From an uncultured Prevotellaceae bacterium (lineage in GTDB: Bacteria; Bacteroidota; Bacteroidia; Bacteroidales; Muribaculaceae), in contig CALGGO010000028.1 of assembly GCA_937916085.1 (NCBI GenBank), positions 1 to 61,141 of the forward strand: DNA of 61,141 bases, in the 5' to 3' direction. The position numbers and the translations under genes are program-made. The notes beneath the pieces were generated by a model, which worked only from the letters and a program-made list of their open reading frames with translations, was not told where the DNA came from and did not search any database. Every line of letters begins with the position of its first letter. The stretch's first letter is position 1. Positions 34,353 to 43,124 of the stretch are shown here, one piece after another.

Positions 34353-34514
34353 TTAGTTTGCCACAAAGCCTTCAAGACCTGGTTGGTCGATACCCGAGGG
34401 GGTGTAAGCTCTAGCAAATTGCTTGAGGAAATTGATTGTGGAGAGTTTTGGCCCACGCTCTACTTGTTCCTCTTGTGTCTGAAATTTTAATTCTTCGGTG
34501 TAGTTTTCTTGCAT
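34353..34514 (-). CDS. Small conserved-looking Bacteroidales protein, 53 aa
   Basis: ATG at 34514-34512 to TAA at 34355-34353. The product begins MQENYTEELKFQTQEEQ, continues GPKLSTINFLKQFARAY and ends in LEGFVAN. The acidic, Gln-rich start, a T(I/L)xFxKQFAR helix and a short C-terminal tail match a recurrent layout of short Bacteroidetes ORFs as I recall it; the function is unknown. Flanked by repeats on the left (34260-34350) and the phosphoethanolamine transferase gene on the other side. Confidence 0.6.
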   Translation of the reverse strand: MQENYTEELKFQTQEEQVERGPKLSTINFLKQFARAYTPSGIDQPGLEGFVAN

Positions 34515-34624
34515 AGGCAGCCTTTCTTTATTAAGTTATACACCTTTATAACGCATCGCAGCCGCCTATTATTATTTCAGATAAATATATTTTTTTTCAA
34601 AAAGTTATTAACAAGCTTGTGAGC

Positions 34625-36322
34625 TCACGGGAACTGCAGGTTATGTTTTTTGAACTGGTCGATGTCGAGTTGCTTGAGACCGCAGCTGTCGAGAGGCAAT
34701 AAGTCGTTGTGGTCGTTGATATAAAGTCGCTTGTGCAACGTGAAGTTCTGGTTGCTCAGCGACAAGGCATCTTTCTTGTAGGGAGAGTATATGCCGCTTA
34801 GGTCGAGCAGGGTGTGGAACACCACCATATTGGTTGACACAGGAATCGCTTCATGAGCCTTCAACTGCGCCACAGCGCCAGGATAGTTACCGGCATACTC
34901 TTGCGATGTCCACACGAGCAGTGGCACACGGAGCTGGTAATAGGTGGGCAGTGGCGAGGCGTGAAGGAAGCGCCCCCTCTCATCGTCGAAGATGTCCTCG
35001 CCGTGATCGCTGGTGAACACTACAGCACTATTCACGCCCTTTGCATCCACCAATCCTATGACCTGCGACAGCACCCTATCGGTATTGACAATAGAGTTAT
35101 CATAAGCGTTAATAAGCTCTTTACGATACACCTTCTCGGCCGAGATTACATTGTCGGGCTTAAACACCGCGTCATTTTTAGGATAGCGGTCTTTATAGTT
35201 GAAATGGGAGCCATACATGTGGATAACGATAAACAACTTACCGCCATTGTAACGGTCTAGCCTCTGCTTAACACAATCTATCAGCTCATCGTCATAATTA
35301 TTGCCCGCAAACGACACCTTGTCTTTCAGGAATTTCACTTCGTCGGCCTCACTGCCAAAGGCATCGATAAACGAGTGGTTGCGACGCTGGTTGCTGTAGA
35401 AGGCGGTTTGATATCCTGCCTCTTTGTAGGCAGTGATTATTCCCTTGCGATAGTAGAGACTGTCGTACTGCTCACTACCGGCACACGACATGAGCATTGG
35501 CACACTCTTATGGGTAGTGTTTGACATCGTGATGGCATCACGATACACCACCAAGTTGGTGAGTGCGCTGATGCCAGGGTTGGTGTTACGGCTGTAGCCA
35601 TAGAGGCTCCAGTTGTCGGCACGCGATGTCTCGCCTATGACAAGGACATAAATCTCCGATACTGAGTCTTGCCTGAGATTCTTGGCTAGATAAGCGAAAT
35701 TCTGTGAGGTGAATTCATAATTTCTTTGCTTGGCAAAACGGTCAACAGCAATGCCCACATTATAGGTGCCATTAATGGGGAACACATCATCTTGAACTTT
35801 AAATCCCCTGTCGCCAAAGACGTTTATTATCATCAAAACAGCCCCTATCGCCAACACAGGCAATGACCAGATGCGCTGACGACGGCGGAAGCGGTCGCTG
35901 AGCGTGGTCTTGGCACGCCACGACACTATCGACATGACAATACCAAATCCATAAAGCCCCACCACAAAAATCACTGCCACCAGCAAATTTGACAGTAGTT
36001 CGGTCGCTTCTCCTGGATTGGTGGTGAGCACATTAAGGAACATATCAACAGCTATCGGAGACTCGCCATAGAGCCACAGCAGCACAATCTGGAAAGCGCC
36101 CACAAACATGAACCAGAACAGGCACCAAAACGGCTTGCCAGGCTTTTTTGCCAACGTAAACGCAAAGCCAAAAAAGCCCAAAGGCAACACTATCTGGACT
36201 ATGCGAGTGAGTAGCGACGTCGATTCGGTGAAAAACATGAAGATATTGGGCAATATCGCCATGAACACAAATAGCCTGTAGATGTATTTCTGATTAGTGA
36301 ATATATGCTTAAAACGATTCAT
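34625..36322 (-). CDS. Phosphoethanolamine transferase (EptA-like)
   Basis: 565 residues. Five N-terminal membrane helices (about 15-190), then a periplasmic alkaline-phosphatase-fold domain: nucleophile Thr in VIGETSRADNWSLYGY, SNTTHKSVPMLMS, and the metal ligand FTSDHGED near 445. It adds phosphoethanolamine to lipid A or other glycans at the outer face of the inner membrane, and can lower cationic peptide binding. Which acceptor is used cannot be told. A TACCTTTG box at 36357-36350 is a likely -7 element. Confidence 0.9.
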   Translation of the reverse strand: MNRFKHIFTNQKYIYRLFVFMAILPNIFMFFTESTSLLTRIVQIVLPLGFFGFAFTLAKKPGKPFWCLFWFMFVGAFQIVLLWLYGESPIAVDMFLNVLTTNPGEATELLSNLLVAVIFVVGLYGFGIVMSIVSWRAKTTLSDRFRRRQRIWSLPVLAIGAVLMIINVFGDRGFKVQDDVFPINGTYNVGIAVDRFAKQRNYEFTSQNFAYLAKNLRQDSVSEIYVLVIGETSRADNWSLYGYSRNTNPGISALTNLVVYRDAITMSNTTHKSVPMLMSCAGSEQYDSLYYRKGIITAYKEAGYQTAFYSNQRRNHSFIDAFGSEADEVKFLKDKVSFAGNNYDDELIDCVKQRLDRYNGGKLFIVIHMYGSHFNYKDRYPKNDAVFKPDNVISAEKVYRKELINAYDNSIVNTDRVLSQVIGLVDAKGVNSAVVFTSDHGEDIFDDERGRFLHASPLPTYYQLRVPLLVWTSQEYAGNYPGAVAQLKAHEAIPVSTNMVVFHTLLDLSGIYSPYKKDALSLSNQNFTLHKRLYINDHNDLLPLDSCGLKQLDIDQFKKHNLQFP

Positions 36323-36399
36323 TTGTTGTTCTTGCTCTTAAAAAACTTGCAAAGGTAATAATTTTTCTTTAAAACAGAGCGATGTTGCAAAGGAATGTG

Positions 36400-36407
36400 T
36401 AATTTTG
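36400..36407 (+). promoter_or_regulatory. -7 box of the chromate transporter pair
   Basis: TAATTTTG, 13 nt before the ATG at 36421. No clear -33. Confidence 0.55.
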
Positions 36408-36420
36408 CACACTTGAAACA

Positions 36421-37008
36421 ATGACAGCATCAAGAAACATATATTTGCAGCTTTGGCTCACGTTCATGAAGATTGGCGCATTCACCTTTGGTGGAGGATG
36501 GGCGATGATTTCTATCATTGAGCGTGAGATTGTCGATAACCACAAGTGGATTGAGAAAGACGAATTTCTCGACCTGCTCGCCATCGCACAGGCGATGCCT
36601 GGCATCTTGGCAGTGAATATCGCAGTGGTGATTGGCGACAGGCTACGTGGCGTGAAAGGCAGCATGGCGGCAGCCTTCGGCACTATATTGCCGTCGTTTG
36701 TCATTATCCTTGCCATCGCTATTTTCCTCACTCCCGAGACCATCAAGAACAACGAGGTGCTCACACGCATCTTCAAGGGCATACGTCCCGCTGTGGTCGC
36801 GCTCATCATAGCGCCAGTCATCACCACTGCACGTGCCGCAAAAATCAACTGGAGAACCATCATCATCCCAGTAGCTGTAGCGGCTCTCATCTACTCGGGC
36901 TTGCCTGTAGTGTCCAACCCTATTCTATACATCGTTTTGGGAGGCATTGGCGGTTACATCTACTACACCAATGTCACCCTCAAACAGCGAAAGGAGGGCG
37001 AGCAATGA
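36421..37008 (+). CDS. Chromate transporter family, half 1
   Basis: 195 residues, a single ChrA half: FGGGWAMISIIEREIV at the N-terminus, then a long segment with IAQAMPGILAVNIAVVIG, and five to six membrane helices. Short ChrA proteins work as heterodimers with a second half encoded next to them; the partner here overlaps by 4 nt (ATGA). Predicted inner-membrane anion exporter, chromate by homology only. Confidence 0.92.
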   Translation: MTASRNIYLQLWLTFMKIGAFTFGGGWAMISIIEREIVDNHKWIEKDEFLDLLAIAQAMPGILAVNIAVVIGDRLRGVKGSMAAAFGTILPSFVIILAIAIFLTPETIKNNEVLTRIFKGIRPAVVALIIAPVITTARAAKINWRTIIIPVAVAALIYSGLPVVSNPILYIVLGGIGGYIYYTNVTLKQRKEGEQ

Positions 37009-37547
37009 GCATCTACCTGAAACTAATATGGGCTTACCTCAAGATTGGTCTCTTCGGCTTTGGAGGAGGTTACGCCATGCTCTCGCTAGTGCAGAACGAG
37101 GTGGTGAAAAACGGTTGGATTACTAACCAGATGTTCACCGACATAGTAGCCATCTCACAGATGACACCAGGTCCCATAGGCATCAACAGCGCAACCTATA
37201 TAGGCTATGTATCGACAGGCAACGTGCTTGGCTCAATAGTGGCTACTCTCGTAGTGGTGCTACCGCCCTACCTGCTCACGCTATATGCCAGCCACTACAT
37301 CTCGCGTCACAGCGACAGCACCATCATCAAGGGTGCCTTCATGGGGCTGCGACCAGTGGTGGTGGGACTTATCGCCAGCGCCGCATTGCTGCTGATGAAC
37401 AAGGACAACTTCGGCATCGCCGGCTCTACCGAGAACCTCATCTCCATCGCCCTGTGCGTGGCATCGTTCTGCACGGTGTATTTCACCAAAATTCATCCCA
37501 TTTTTGTAATCATTATGGCAGGAATCGCCGGTTTTTTCCTGTTTTAA
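37005..37547 (+). CDS. Chromate transporter family, half 2
   Basis: 180 residues, second ChrA half: FGFGGGYAMLSLVQNEVV and AISQMTPGPIGINSATYIG, with five to six membrane helices. It begins inside the stop of half 1, so the pair is translationally coupled and probably assembles as a heterodimer. Confidence 0.92.
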   Translation: MSIYLKLIWAYLKIGLFGFGGGYAMLSLVQNEVVKNGWITNQMFTDIVAISQMTPGPIGINSATYIGYVSTGNVLGSIVATLVVVLPPYLLTLYASHYISRHSDSTIIKGAFMGLRPVVVGLIASAALLLMNKDNFGIAGSTENLISIALCVASFCTVYFTKIHPIFVIIMAGIAGFFLF

Positions 37548-37599
37548 CAAAAACGTTCTGTATGTTGCGATGCCATCGCAACTATTTAACAATAACTAT

Positions 37600-38889
37600 A
37601 TGAAGTATCAAGACGCCATCAACTATCTCTACAATCAGCTTCCCGCTTTTGAGAGGCAGGGGGCTAGCGGTTACAAACCAGGGCTTGGCAACGCCATCGC
37701 ACTCGACGACTGGACAGGAAACCCGCACCGTGCCTACCGATGCATCCATATTGCTGGAACCAACGGCAAAGGCTCGGTAGCTAACCTCCTCGCCGCCACC
37801 CTGCAAGCCAGCGGCTACCGCGTGGGGCTGTTCACCTCGCCGCATCTGGTAGATTTCAGAGAACGCATCCGTGTCAACGGCAAGATGATTGACAAGCGCA
37901 GCGTGAGCCACTTTGTGGAGCGATGGCTAAAAAGCGACCAGTCATGCGAACCGTCGTTCTTTGAATTAACCACCGCACTGGCATTTGAATATTTCAAAAA
38001 GCAAAAAGTAGATTTTGCCGTGATAGAGGTGGGGCTGGGCGGCAGGCTCGACAGCAGCAACATAATCACCCCCATCTTGAGCGTAATCACCAACATCTCA
38101 ATCGACCACACTCAGTTCTTGGGCAACACCCTTGCCGAGATTGCCAGCGAGAAGGCGGGCATCATCAAGCCTCGCGTGCCGGTAGTTATTGGCGAGGCCT
38201 ACAAGTCCGAGGTGCGTGACGTCTTTGAACGCACTGCCAGCGAATGCCACTCCCCTATTGTTGTGGCTCAAGATTCACCACTGGTGACCAATGCTTCTCA
38301 TAATGCTGACGGCACTTTGCTACTCACTACAGGCAACTATGGCAATATCACATGCCAACTCTCGGGCGACTACCAGGTCAAGAATGCCAACACCGTGCTG
38401 CACGCCATCGCTATGCTGAGAAAGATTGGTATAATAATAAAAGAAAAGGCTGTAAAACAAGCTTTTGCCCATGTGTGTCAATACACTGGCTTTATGGCAC
38501 GATGGATGGTTGTGGGCAAGGAACCAACAGTGATTTTTGATGCAGGACACAACGCAGGAGCGTGGGAAATTCAATCAAAACAATTAGCAAATCTCAAATG
38601 TGACAAGTTGCATATAGTACTAGGTTTCTCGGCAGATAAAGACATCGATACCGTTCTCGGCATGATGCCAAAAGATGCCATCTACTACTTCACACAAGCG
38701 CAATCATCACGCTCTATGAAGGCGCAAGACCTGCAAGCACTCGCTACCAAGCACGGGCTAGAAGGAGAAACCTATTCTAAAGTGACTCTCGCCTACAAAG
38801 CAGCCCTGAAAGCCGCAAAACCCAGCGACGCAGTCTTCGTGGGCGGCAGTTTCTACGTTTTGGGAGATTTGTTTAAAAAGTTGAAATGA
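37600..38889 (+). CDS. folC: Bifunctional dihydrofolate/folylpolyglutamate synthase
   Basis: Mur-ligase family protein: ATP loop HIAGTNGKGSVANLL, substrate region GLFTSPHLVDFRERI, EVGLGGRLDSSN, SIDHTQFLGN, SEKAGIIKPRVPVVIGE and the C-terminal DAGHNAGAWE with GFSADKDID. 429 residues from the ATG at 37600. The upstream Met at 37570 is a weaker choice since its 10 extra residues are unlike the family. It makes dihydrofolate and polyglutamylates folates in the cytoplasm. Confidence 0.94.
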   Translation: MKYQDAINYLYNQLPAFERQGASGYKPGLGNAIALDDWTGNPHRAYRCIHIAGTNGKGSVANLLAATLQASGYRVGLFTSPHLVDFRERIRVNGKMIDKRSVSHFVERWLKSDQSCEPSFFELTTALAFEYFKKQKVDFAVIEVGLGGRLDSSNIITPILSVITNISIDHTQFLGNTLAEIASEKAGIIKPRVPVVIGEAYKSEVRDVFERTASECHSPIVVAQDSPLVTNASHNADGTLLLTTGNYGNITCQLSGDYQVKNANTVLHAIAMLRKIGIIIKEKAVKQAFAHVCQYTGFMARWMVVGKEPTVIFDAGHNAGAWEIQSKQLANLKCDKLHIVLGFSADKDIDTVLGMMPKDAIYYFTQAQSSRSMKAQDLQALATKHGLEGETYSKVTLAYKAALKAAKPSDAVFVGGSFYVLGDLFKKLK

Positions 38890-39157
38890 ATTAAAGGAAA
38901 TAAAGGAGTTAAAACATCTTGTGGCTGTTACAAAACTAAAGAACAACTAATCTTTCTGATTAATCTGATATTAACAAAAATACATTTTCTTGAAAAACAG
39001 TCGAATAAAAAATCAGATTAATCCGTAGTTTTCTATTTTGTGTGTGGGGCGTGGGCTACATCCCTTGTCCTCTTGTTCTCTTGTTCTCTTGTCCTCTTGT
39101 CCTCTTGTCCTCTTGTTCTCTTGTTCTCTTGTTCTCTTGTTCTCTATAAGAAAAAAA
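38890..39157. repeat. Intergenic region with 12-bp inverted repeat and CTTGTTCT tract
   Basis: GATTAATCTGAT (38958-38969) and its exact complement ATCAGATTAATC (39012-39023) are 42 nt apart. From ~39066 to 39145 the words CTTGTCCT and CTTGTTCT repeat head-to-tail about ten times, ending just beyond the rnpB 3' end. The same words encode part of a signal peptide at 19138-19178. Confidence 0.75.
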
Positions 39158-39527
39158 AGCAGTGGAGCTGTAAGCCGGGTTATGTAGTCATTACCCGTGG
39201 GTAATGCCGCTTGTCATTTATCTGTCTGGACGTGTTGCCACGCCAGTATAGCAGTCTACCCCTCGACAATGGGCGAGCAACCCTTAGATGCCGATATACT
39301 TGACCTTGCAACTCGCAGGTGGTGCGGCACGCCATGTCGCCGTGGCGCCCGGTGGGCTCTTACCCCGCCTTTTCACCCTTACCACCCATGGGTGGCGGTT
39401 ATTCTCTGTCACCTTAACCCTGAGGTCACCCCCAGCTTCCCGTTAAGAAATGCGATGCTCTGTGTTGCCCGGACTTTCCTCCCGCGCTCGATAGTGGCGC
39501 GAGCGACAAGCCACCCCACTGCTTTTG
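39158..39527 (-). ncRNA. rnpB: RNase P RNA, bacterial class A
   Basis: On the minus strand the conserved elements occur in order: GAGGAAAGTCCGGGC near the 5' end, GACAGAGAATAACCGCC, AAGGGTGAAAAGGCGGGGTA with GAGCCCACCGG, GATAAATGAC, and ATAACCCGGCTTAC near the 3' end. The ends (GCAGTGG / CCACTGC) pair as P1, followed by a run of T. A -7 box TAATTTTG is at 39541-39534. It processes tRNA 5' ends with the RnpA protein. Confidence 0.95.
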
Positions 39528-39710
39528 CGGGTGCAAAATTACATCTTTTTTATCAAACAATTACTAACAAATAAGAACAATTACAAACATTTATTTTTTT
39601 CTTAGTGTGACATTTTTATTCAAAATCTAACAATAACACTTATTATTTGTTATGTTTGTTTTTCTTTGTTGTCTTTGTATGAATTTGGATAATGCCAGGG
39701 AACGAAATAA

Positions 39711-39735
39711 AAAAATGGGCGAGAAACCCCGCCCA
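39711..39735 (-). terminator. nadC terminator
   Basis: On the minus strand TGGGCG and CGCCCA pair around an 8-nt loop and are followed by TTTTTTTAT, 29 nt beyond the nadC stop. Confidence 0.8.
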
Positions 39736-39763
39736 CTTAACCTTTATGACTTAACACTTATTT

Positions 39764-40612
39764 CTAGAACGCCTTGAAGCTCATGTCGAGCGACTTGACG
39801 CTGTGGGTCAATGCCCCCACCGAGATATAGTCCACGCCACACTCACCGTAAGAGCGCAGAGTGTCGATGGTGATGCCTCCGCTCGACTCGGTCTCTACCT
39901 GGCCGTCAACGATTTTCACCGCCTCACGGGTTAGCTCGGGAGTGAAGTTGTCGAACATCACGCGATCCACGCCACCTGCGGCAAGCGCCTCACGCAGCTC
40001 GTCGAGGTTGCGCACCTCAATCTCAATCTTCAAGTCTTTGTTGTTCTCTTTGCACCAGCGTTTTGCGCCCTCAATGGCAGCGGTTATGCCGCCGGCGAAA
40101 TCCACATGGTTGTCCTTGAGCAGAATCATGTCGAAGAGGCCGATGCGGTGGTTGCAGCCGCCGCCAATCTTCACCGCGTCTTTCTCCATGATGCGCATGC
40201 CCGGAGTGGTCTTGCGGGTGTCGAGCACTTTAGTGTGCAGGCCCTCAAGCTCTTTCTGATAGCGTGCCGTGACGGTGGCGATGCCGCTCATGCGCTGCAT
40301 GATGTTGAGCATCAGGCGCTCGGTCTGCAACAGCGACTGCACCTTGCCCTCAACTATGAAAGCGATGTCGCCAGGCTTCACATGGGCACCATCCTCGATG
40401 TAGGTCGTCATCTTCAGTTCAGGGTCAAATTTGTCAAACACCCTCCGCGCCATCTCCACGCCAGCAAGGATGCCTTCTTCCTTGATTATCAGTCGTGAGC
40501 GACCCATCTCGTCGGCAGGAATGCTACACAATGTGGTAGCGTCGCCATCACCAATATCCTCAGCAAACGCCAAGTCAATCAATTCATCAATCAATTCATC
40601 TCTTGTTTTCAT
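39764..40612 (-). CDS. nadC: Nicotinate-nucleotide pyrophosphorylase (carboxylating)
   Basis: 282 residues. Family motifs: AEDIGDGDATT, LQTERLMLNIMQRMSGIAT, LDTRKTTPGMRI, KIGGGCNHRIGLFD with MILLKDNH, IEVRNLDE, MFDNF and ESSGGITIDT. It converts quinolinate plus PRPP to nicotinate mononucleotide in NAD synthesis. Single gene in this window with its own terminator; the rest of the pathway is elsewhere. Confidence 0.95.
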   Translation of the reverse strand: MKTRDELIDELIDLAFAEDIGDGDATTLCSIPADEMGRSRLIIKEEGILAGVEMARRVFDKFDPELKMTTYIEDGAHVKPGDIAFIVEGKVQSLLQTERLMLNIMQRMSGIATVTARYQKELEGLHTKVLDTRKTTPGMRIMEKDAVKIGGGCNHRIGLFDMILLKDNHVDFAGGITAAIEGAKRWCKENNKDLKIEIEVRNLDELREALAAGGVDRVMFDNFTPELTREAVKIVDGQVETESSGGITIDTLRSYGECGVDYISVGALTHSVKSLDMSFKAF

Positions 40613-40639
40613 ATCATTTATGTTTTTTTGTGTTATTGT

Positions 40640-40891
40640 TTAAATGTAAATATGATTATTAGAAAAAACATAGGCAGCACGCATTTTCAACTGGTGACAA
40701 TTTGTCACCGTTTCATTACCTTCTTGTTTCAGCCTTTGTTTAAGTTTTCTCCAATAAGCTTGTGGGTCTGCGCTGTCGGTCAGGATTCTCACCACATCAA
40801 CAATAGAGAAATACCATTTCTCTTGCTCATCATCCCAAACGGTCCGCACTTTTTGTTCTTGGAAAAGCTGTATAGCTTGTTTTTTTACCAT
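40640..40891 (-). pseudogene. Truncated BRO-N domain (phage antirepressor-like) gene
   Basis: From ATG at 40891: MVKKQAIQLFQEQKVRTVWD, then EKWYFSIVDVVRILTDS and AYWRKLKQRLKQEGNE, the BRO-N DNA-binding domain of a protein common in Bacteroides and usually ~250-280 aa. The match stops at HQLKMRAA; the following residues are unrelated and a stop comes after 14 codons. The 3' part is therefore lost, with nadC beyond. A TATATTTG box at 40923-40916 remains upstream. Possibly still makes a short protein. Confidence 0.7.
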
Positions 40892-41001
40892 AATCTTGAG
40901 ATTTCTTTCTGACTGCAAATATAATGCTTTTTCTAAAATTATAGCATTAATAATTGTGGATTAATTATGCACTATAGATTGCTTTATGCATTGTGCATTA
41001 T

Positions 41002-41475
41002 TTATTCATGGTGGTAAGGCTCGCCGCGGAGGATGGTCATGGCGCGGTAGAGCTGCTCGGTGAAGATGAGGCGTATCATCTCATGGGAAAAGGTCATCGT
41101 GGAGAGCGAGATTTTCTCATTGGCGCGGGCATAGACCTCCGGCGAGAAACCGTAAGGTCCGCCCACCACGAAGACGAGCCGTCGCTGAACGGTTGTCATC
41201 TTCTTCTCTATGTAGCGTGCAAACTCCACAGAGGTGAACTGCTTGCCGCGCTCGTCGAGAAGCACCATATAGTCGCTCGTGTCGAGAGCGGCAAGGATAT
41301 TGCGCCCCTCGGCAGCCTTCTGCTGCGCCTCGGTGAGGTTTTTGGTGTTCTTGGCGTCGGCGATGTACTGTATCTCAAACGGCACATAGTGCTTTAAGCG
41401 AGAGCAATACTCCTCAATGCCCTTGCTCAGATAGCCCCCAGCCATCTTTCCAACTACTGCCAATACAATTTTCAT
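41002..41475 (-). CDS. rlmH: 23S rRNA (pseudouridine1915-N3)-methyltransferase
   Basis: 157 residues, standard length. SPOUT-family features: LDERGKQFTSVEFA, FVVGGPYGFSPEVYA, LSLSTMTFSHEMIRLIFTEQLYRA ordering at the C-terminus and the final YHHE. It methylates pseudouridine 1915 on assembled ribosomes. Separate transcript; the region upstream is repeat-rich. Confidence 0.95.
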   Translation of the reverse strand: MKIVLAVVGKMAGGYLSKGIEEYCSRLKHYVPFEIQYIADAKNTKNLTEAQQKAAEGRNILAALDTSDYMVLLDERGKQFTSVEFARYIEKKMTTVQRRLVFVVGGPYGFSPEVYARANEKISLSTMTFSHEMIRLIFTEQLYRAMTILRGEPYHHE

Positions 41476-41827
41476 AATATATAGTTAGCTTAGTTGCTGA
41501 CGAGCGAATTTTTTGTCAAACGATTACAAACAATTACAAACAAAAATTTTAGTTGACAAGTTAACAAGTTAACAAGTTGACGAGCAGATAGAATAAACAT
41601 TTTGCTTGTTTACTTGTTTACTCGTTTACTCGTCTTCTTGTTTTCATTTTTAGACATAAGAACATAAGTTCATATAGTTCATAGTTCACAGTTGTCTATC
41701 AACTCTAAACTGCGCAAAGCGCAGCTAACTAGCGAGCAATGCGAGTGGCAAACTAGCGCGAAGCGCGGCAAACTAGTGAAACGGCAATCTAGCGCAAAGC
41801 GCGGCACTAACCTGCGCGAAGCGCAAA
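41476..41827. repeat. Intergenic dispersed-repeat mosaic
   Basis: Modules in order: GATTACAAACAATTACAAAC words (41521-41543), GACAAGTTAACAAGTTAAC and GTTTACTTGTTTACTCG words, CTTGTTTTCATTTTTAGACA continuing to ATAAGTTCATAT (41636-41674, identical to sequence spanning the start of the 16926-19256 gene), GTTCATAGTTCACAG, then GCGCAAAGCGC, CTAGCGAGCAATGCGAG and CTAGCGCGAAGCGCGGC palindromic words up to the lipid-kinase stop. No gene. Confidence 0.75.
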
Positions 41828-42709
41828 CTATTTCACAAAAAACTTGATGCCGCCAGGGTGGCAAGTCACTGTCATGTCGGTGATTTCTTCCATCGGTTCG
41901 CCGTCGATGTGATAGACATGTGGCTCCGAAGTGTGAATCTTTATCTCGCGCGCCTTGTAGGTATCCACATGGTGGTTCTTGTGAACAGTCTTGGTAAAGA
42001 GGCTGCCGCCCACGATGCCACATTCTATGCGCTTGAAGGGCTTGATGACAGTGATGTCGAGCAGGCCATCCTGAATGCTGGCATGAGGCGCGATATAGGC
42101 GTTGTTGCCATACTGCGACGCATTGGCGCACGTAATCACAAAAACGTCTTCCTCAACCACTTCGCCATCAATCTCAAAGGTGCAATAGATGGGTTTGTAG
42201 TGGGCATAGACCTGAAATGCCGTCTTCACATAATTGAGCGAGCCGCGAGTGGTGCGCTTGGCATAGCGGTTGGCAATCTCGGCATCAAAGCCCATGCCGC
42301 CTGTACACACGAAGGTCTTGTCGTTGAGCGTGCAATAGTCACACACCTCCACATGGTCGTTGTTGATAATCTCTATCGCCTTCTTCATGTTCATGGGAAT
42401 CTCCAAGTGGCGAGCCAGACCGTTGCCTGAGCCGCAGGGGATTATCGCCAATGCCGTGTCGCTGTTGGTCAGCGCCGAAGCAGCTCCATTGACAGTTCCA
42501 TCACCACCAATGGCTATCACGCCGTAGTACCCTTCCTCAACGGCCTTTGCCGCCAAGTCGCTCACACGCATCTCACGAGTAACCGACTCGATTTTCAGGT
42601 CAAACTTGTCGTGGTCGATAATATCTTCCAAAAGCTGTGGCACATGCTCCTTCCTGCTGTTGCCAGAGAAGGGATTGATGATTGCCATGAGTTTCTTACG
42701 TTCTTCCAT
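41828..42709 (-). CDS. Diacylglycerol/lipid kinase (DagK/YegS type)
   Basis: 293 residues. Catalytic-domain motifs: IINPFSGNSRK, IAIGGDGTVNGAAS and IPCGSGNGLARHL, followed by the C-terminal beta-sandwich domain with IDGEPME. It phosphorylates diacylglycerol or a related lipid at the inner membrane. The start ATG at 42709 lies only 4 nt from the end of the -7 box, so the mRNA may be leaderless. Confidence 0.92.
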   Translation of the reverse strand: MEERKKLMAIINPFSGNSRKEHVPQLLEDIIDHDKFDLKIESVTREMRVSDLAAKAVEEGYYGVIAIGGDGTVNGAASALTNSDTALAIIPCGSGNGLARHLEIPMNMKKAIEIINNDHVEVCDYCTLNDKTFVCTGGMGFDAEIANRYAKRTTRGSLNYVKTAFQVYAHYKPIYCTFEIDGEVVEEDVFVITCANASQYGNNAYIAPHASIQDGLLDITVIKPFKRIECGIVGGSLFTKTVHKNHHVDTYKAREIKIHTSEPHVYHIDGEPMEEITDMTVTCHPGGIKFFVK

Positions 42710-42710
42710 G

Positions 42711-42835
42711 CTGCAAAATTAGTGCAAGCCGAATGAAATACAAAATCAAAAACGAAGTTTTTTATTTTTATTAAAGAGGCGCAGCCTAATTTATCGAAAA
42801 TTAGTGCAAGTTGAATGAAATACAAAATTTTTTCA
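42711..42835 (-). promoter_or_regulatory. Promoter-bearing dispersed repeat upstream of the lipid kinase
   Basis: On the minus strand TTTG at 42744-42741, 19 nt, TAATTTTG at 42721-42714, then CAGC and the ATG. The repeat continues with CAAAAACGAAGTTTTTTATT, GAGGCGCAGCCTAATTTATC and a second, weaker promoter-like half (AAAATTAGTGCAAGTTGAAT). Same element as at 52656-52790 (inverted) and 25085-25165. Confidence 0.82.
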
Positions 42836-43124
42836 AACAATTAAAAACAATTAAAAACAAAAATCAGACGATTAGAAACGACTAGAAACAACTTTTTAGT
42901 TCATAGTTCACAGTTCATAGTTCAAATCAAACAAAGAGACCGTTATAAAAAACAACAAAAACAAACATATTAATAACAAAAACAACAAATAAAATTCATT
43001 TGCCATCAACAAGAACGATGGGACTGAAAAAAATTTGTTTAATTCGCTTAAATCGCCGTGAATTTAATAAAAAACCGCGGCTTGTTATAGCCACGGTTTA
43101 TCAATACTAACCTTGTTGAAGAGA
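42836..43124. other. Repeat-word spacer before rpmE2
   Basis: Contains AAACAATTAAAAACAATT, GATTAGAAACGACTAGAAAC and GTTCATAGTTCACAGTTCAT direct words, then AACAACAAAAACAAAC. The rpmE2 terminator is at 43072-43099. No gene seen. Confidence 0.6.
43072..43099 (-). terminator. rpmE2 terminator
   Basis: AAACCGCGGCT pairs with AGCCACGGTTT (one mismatch) around a 6-nt loop, 26 nt past the stop; A/T-rich flank supplies the T-run on the minus strand. Confidence 0.78.

Noticed and set aside
34274..34456. 60-codon minus-strand frame
   Set aside because: Out of frame with the better 34353-34514 gene and extends into repeat words; composition not protein-like.
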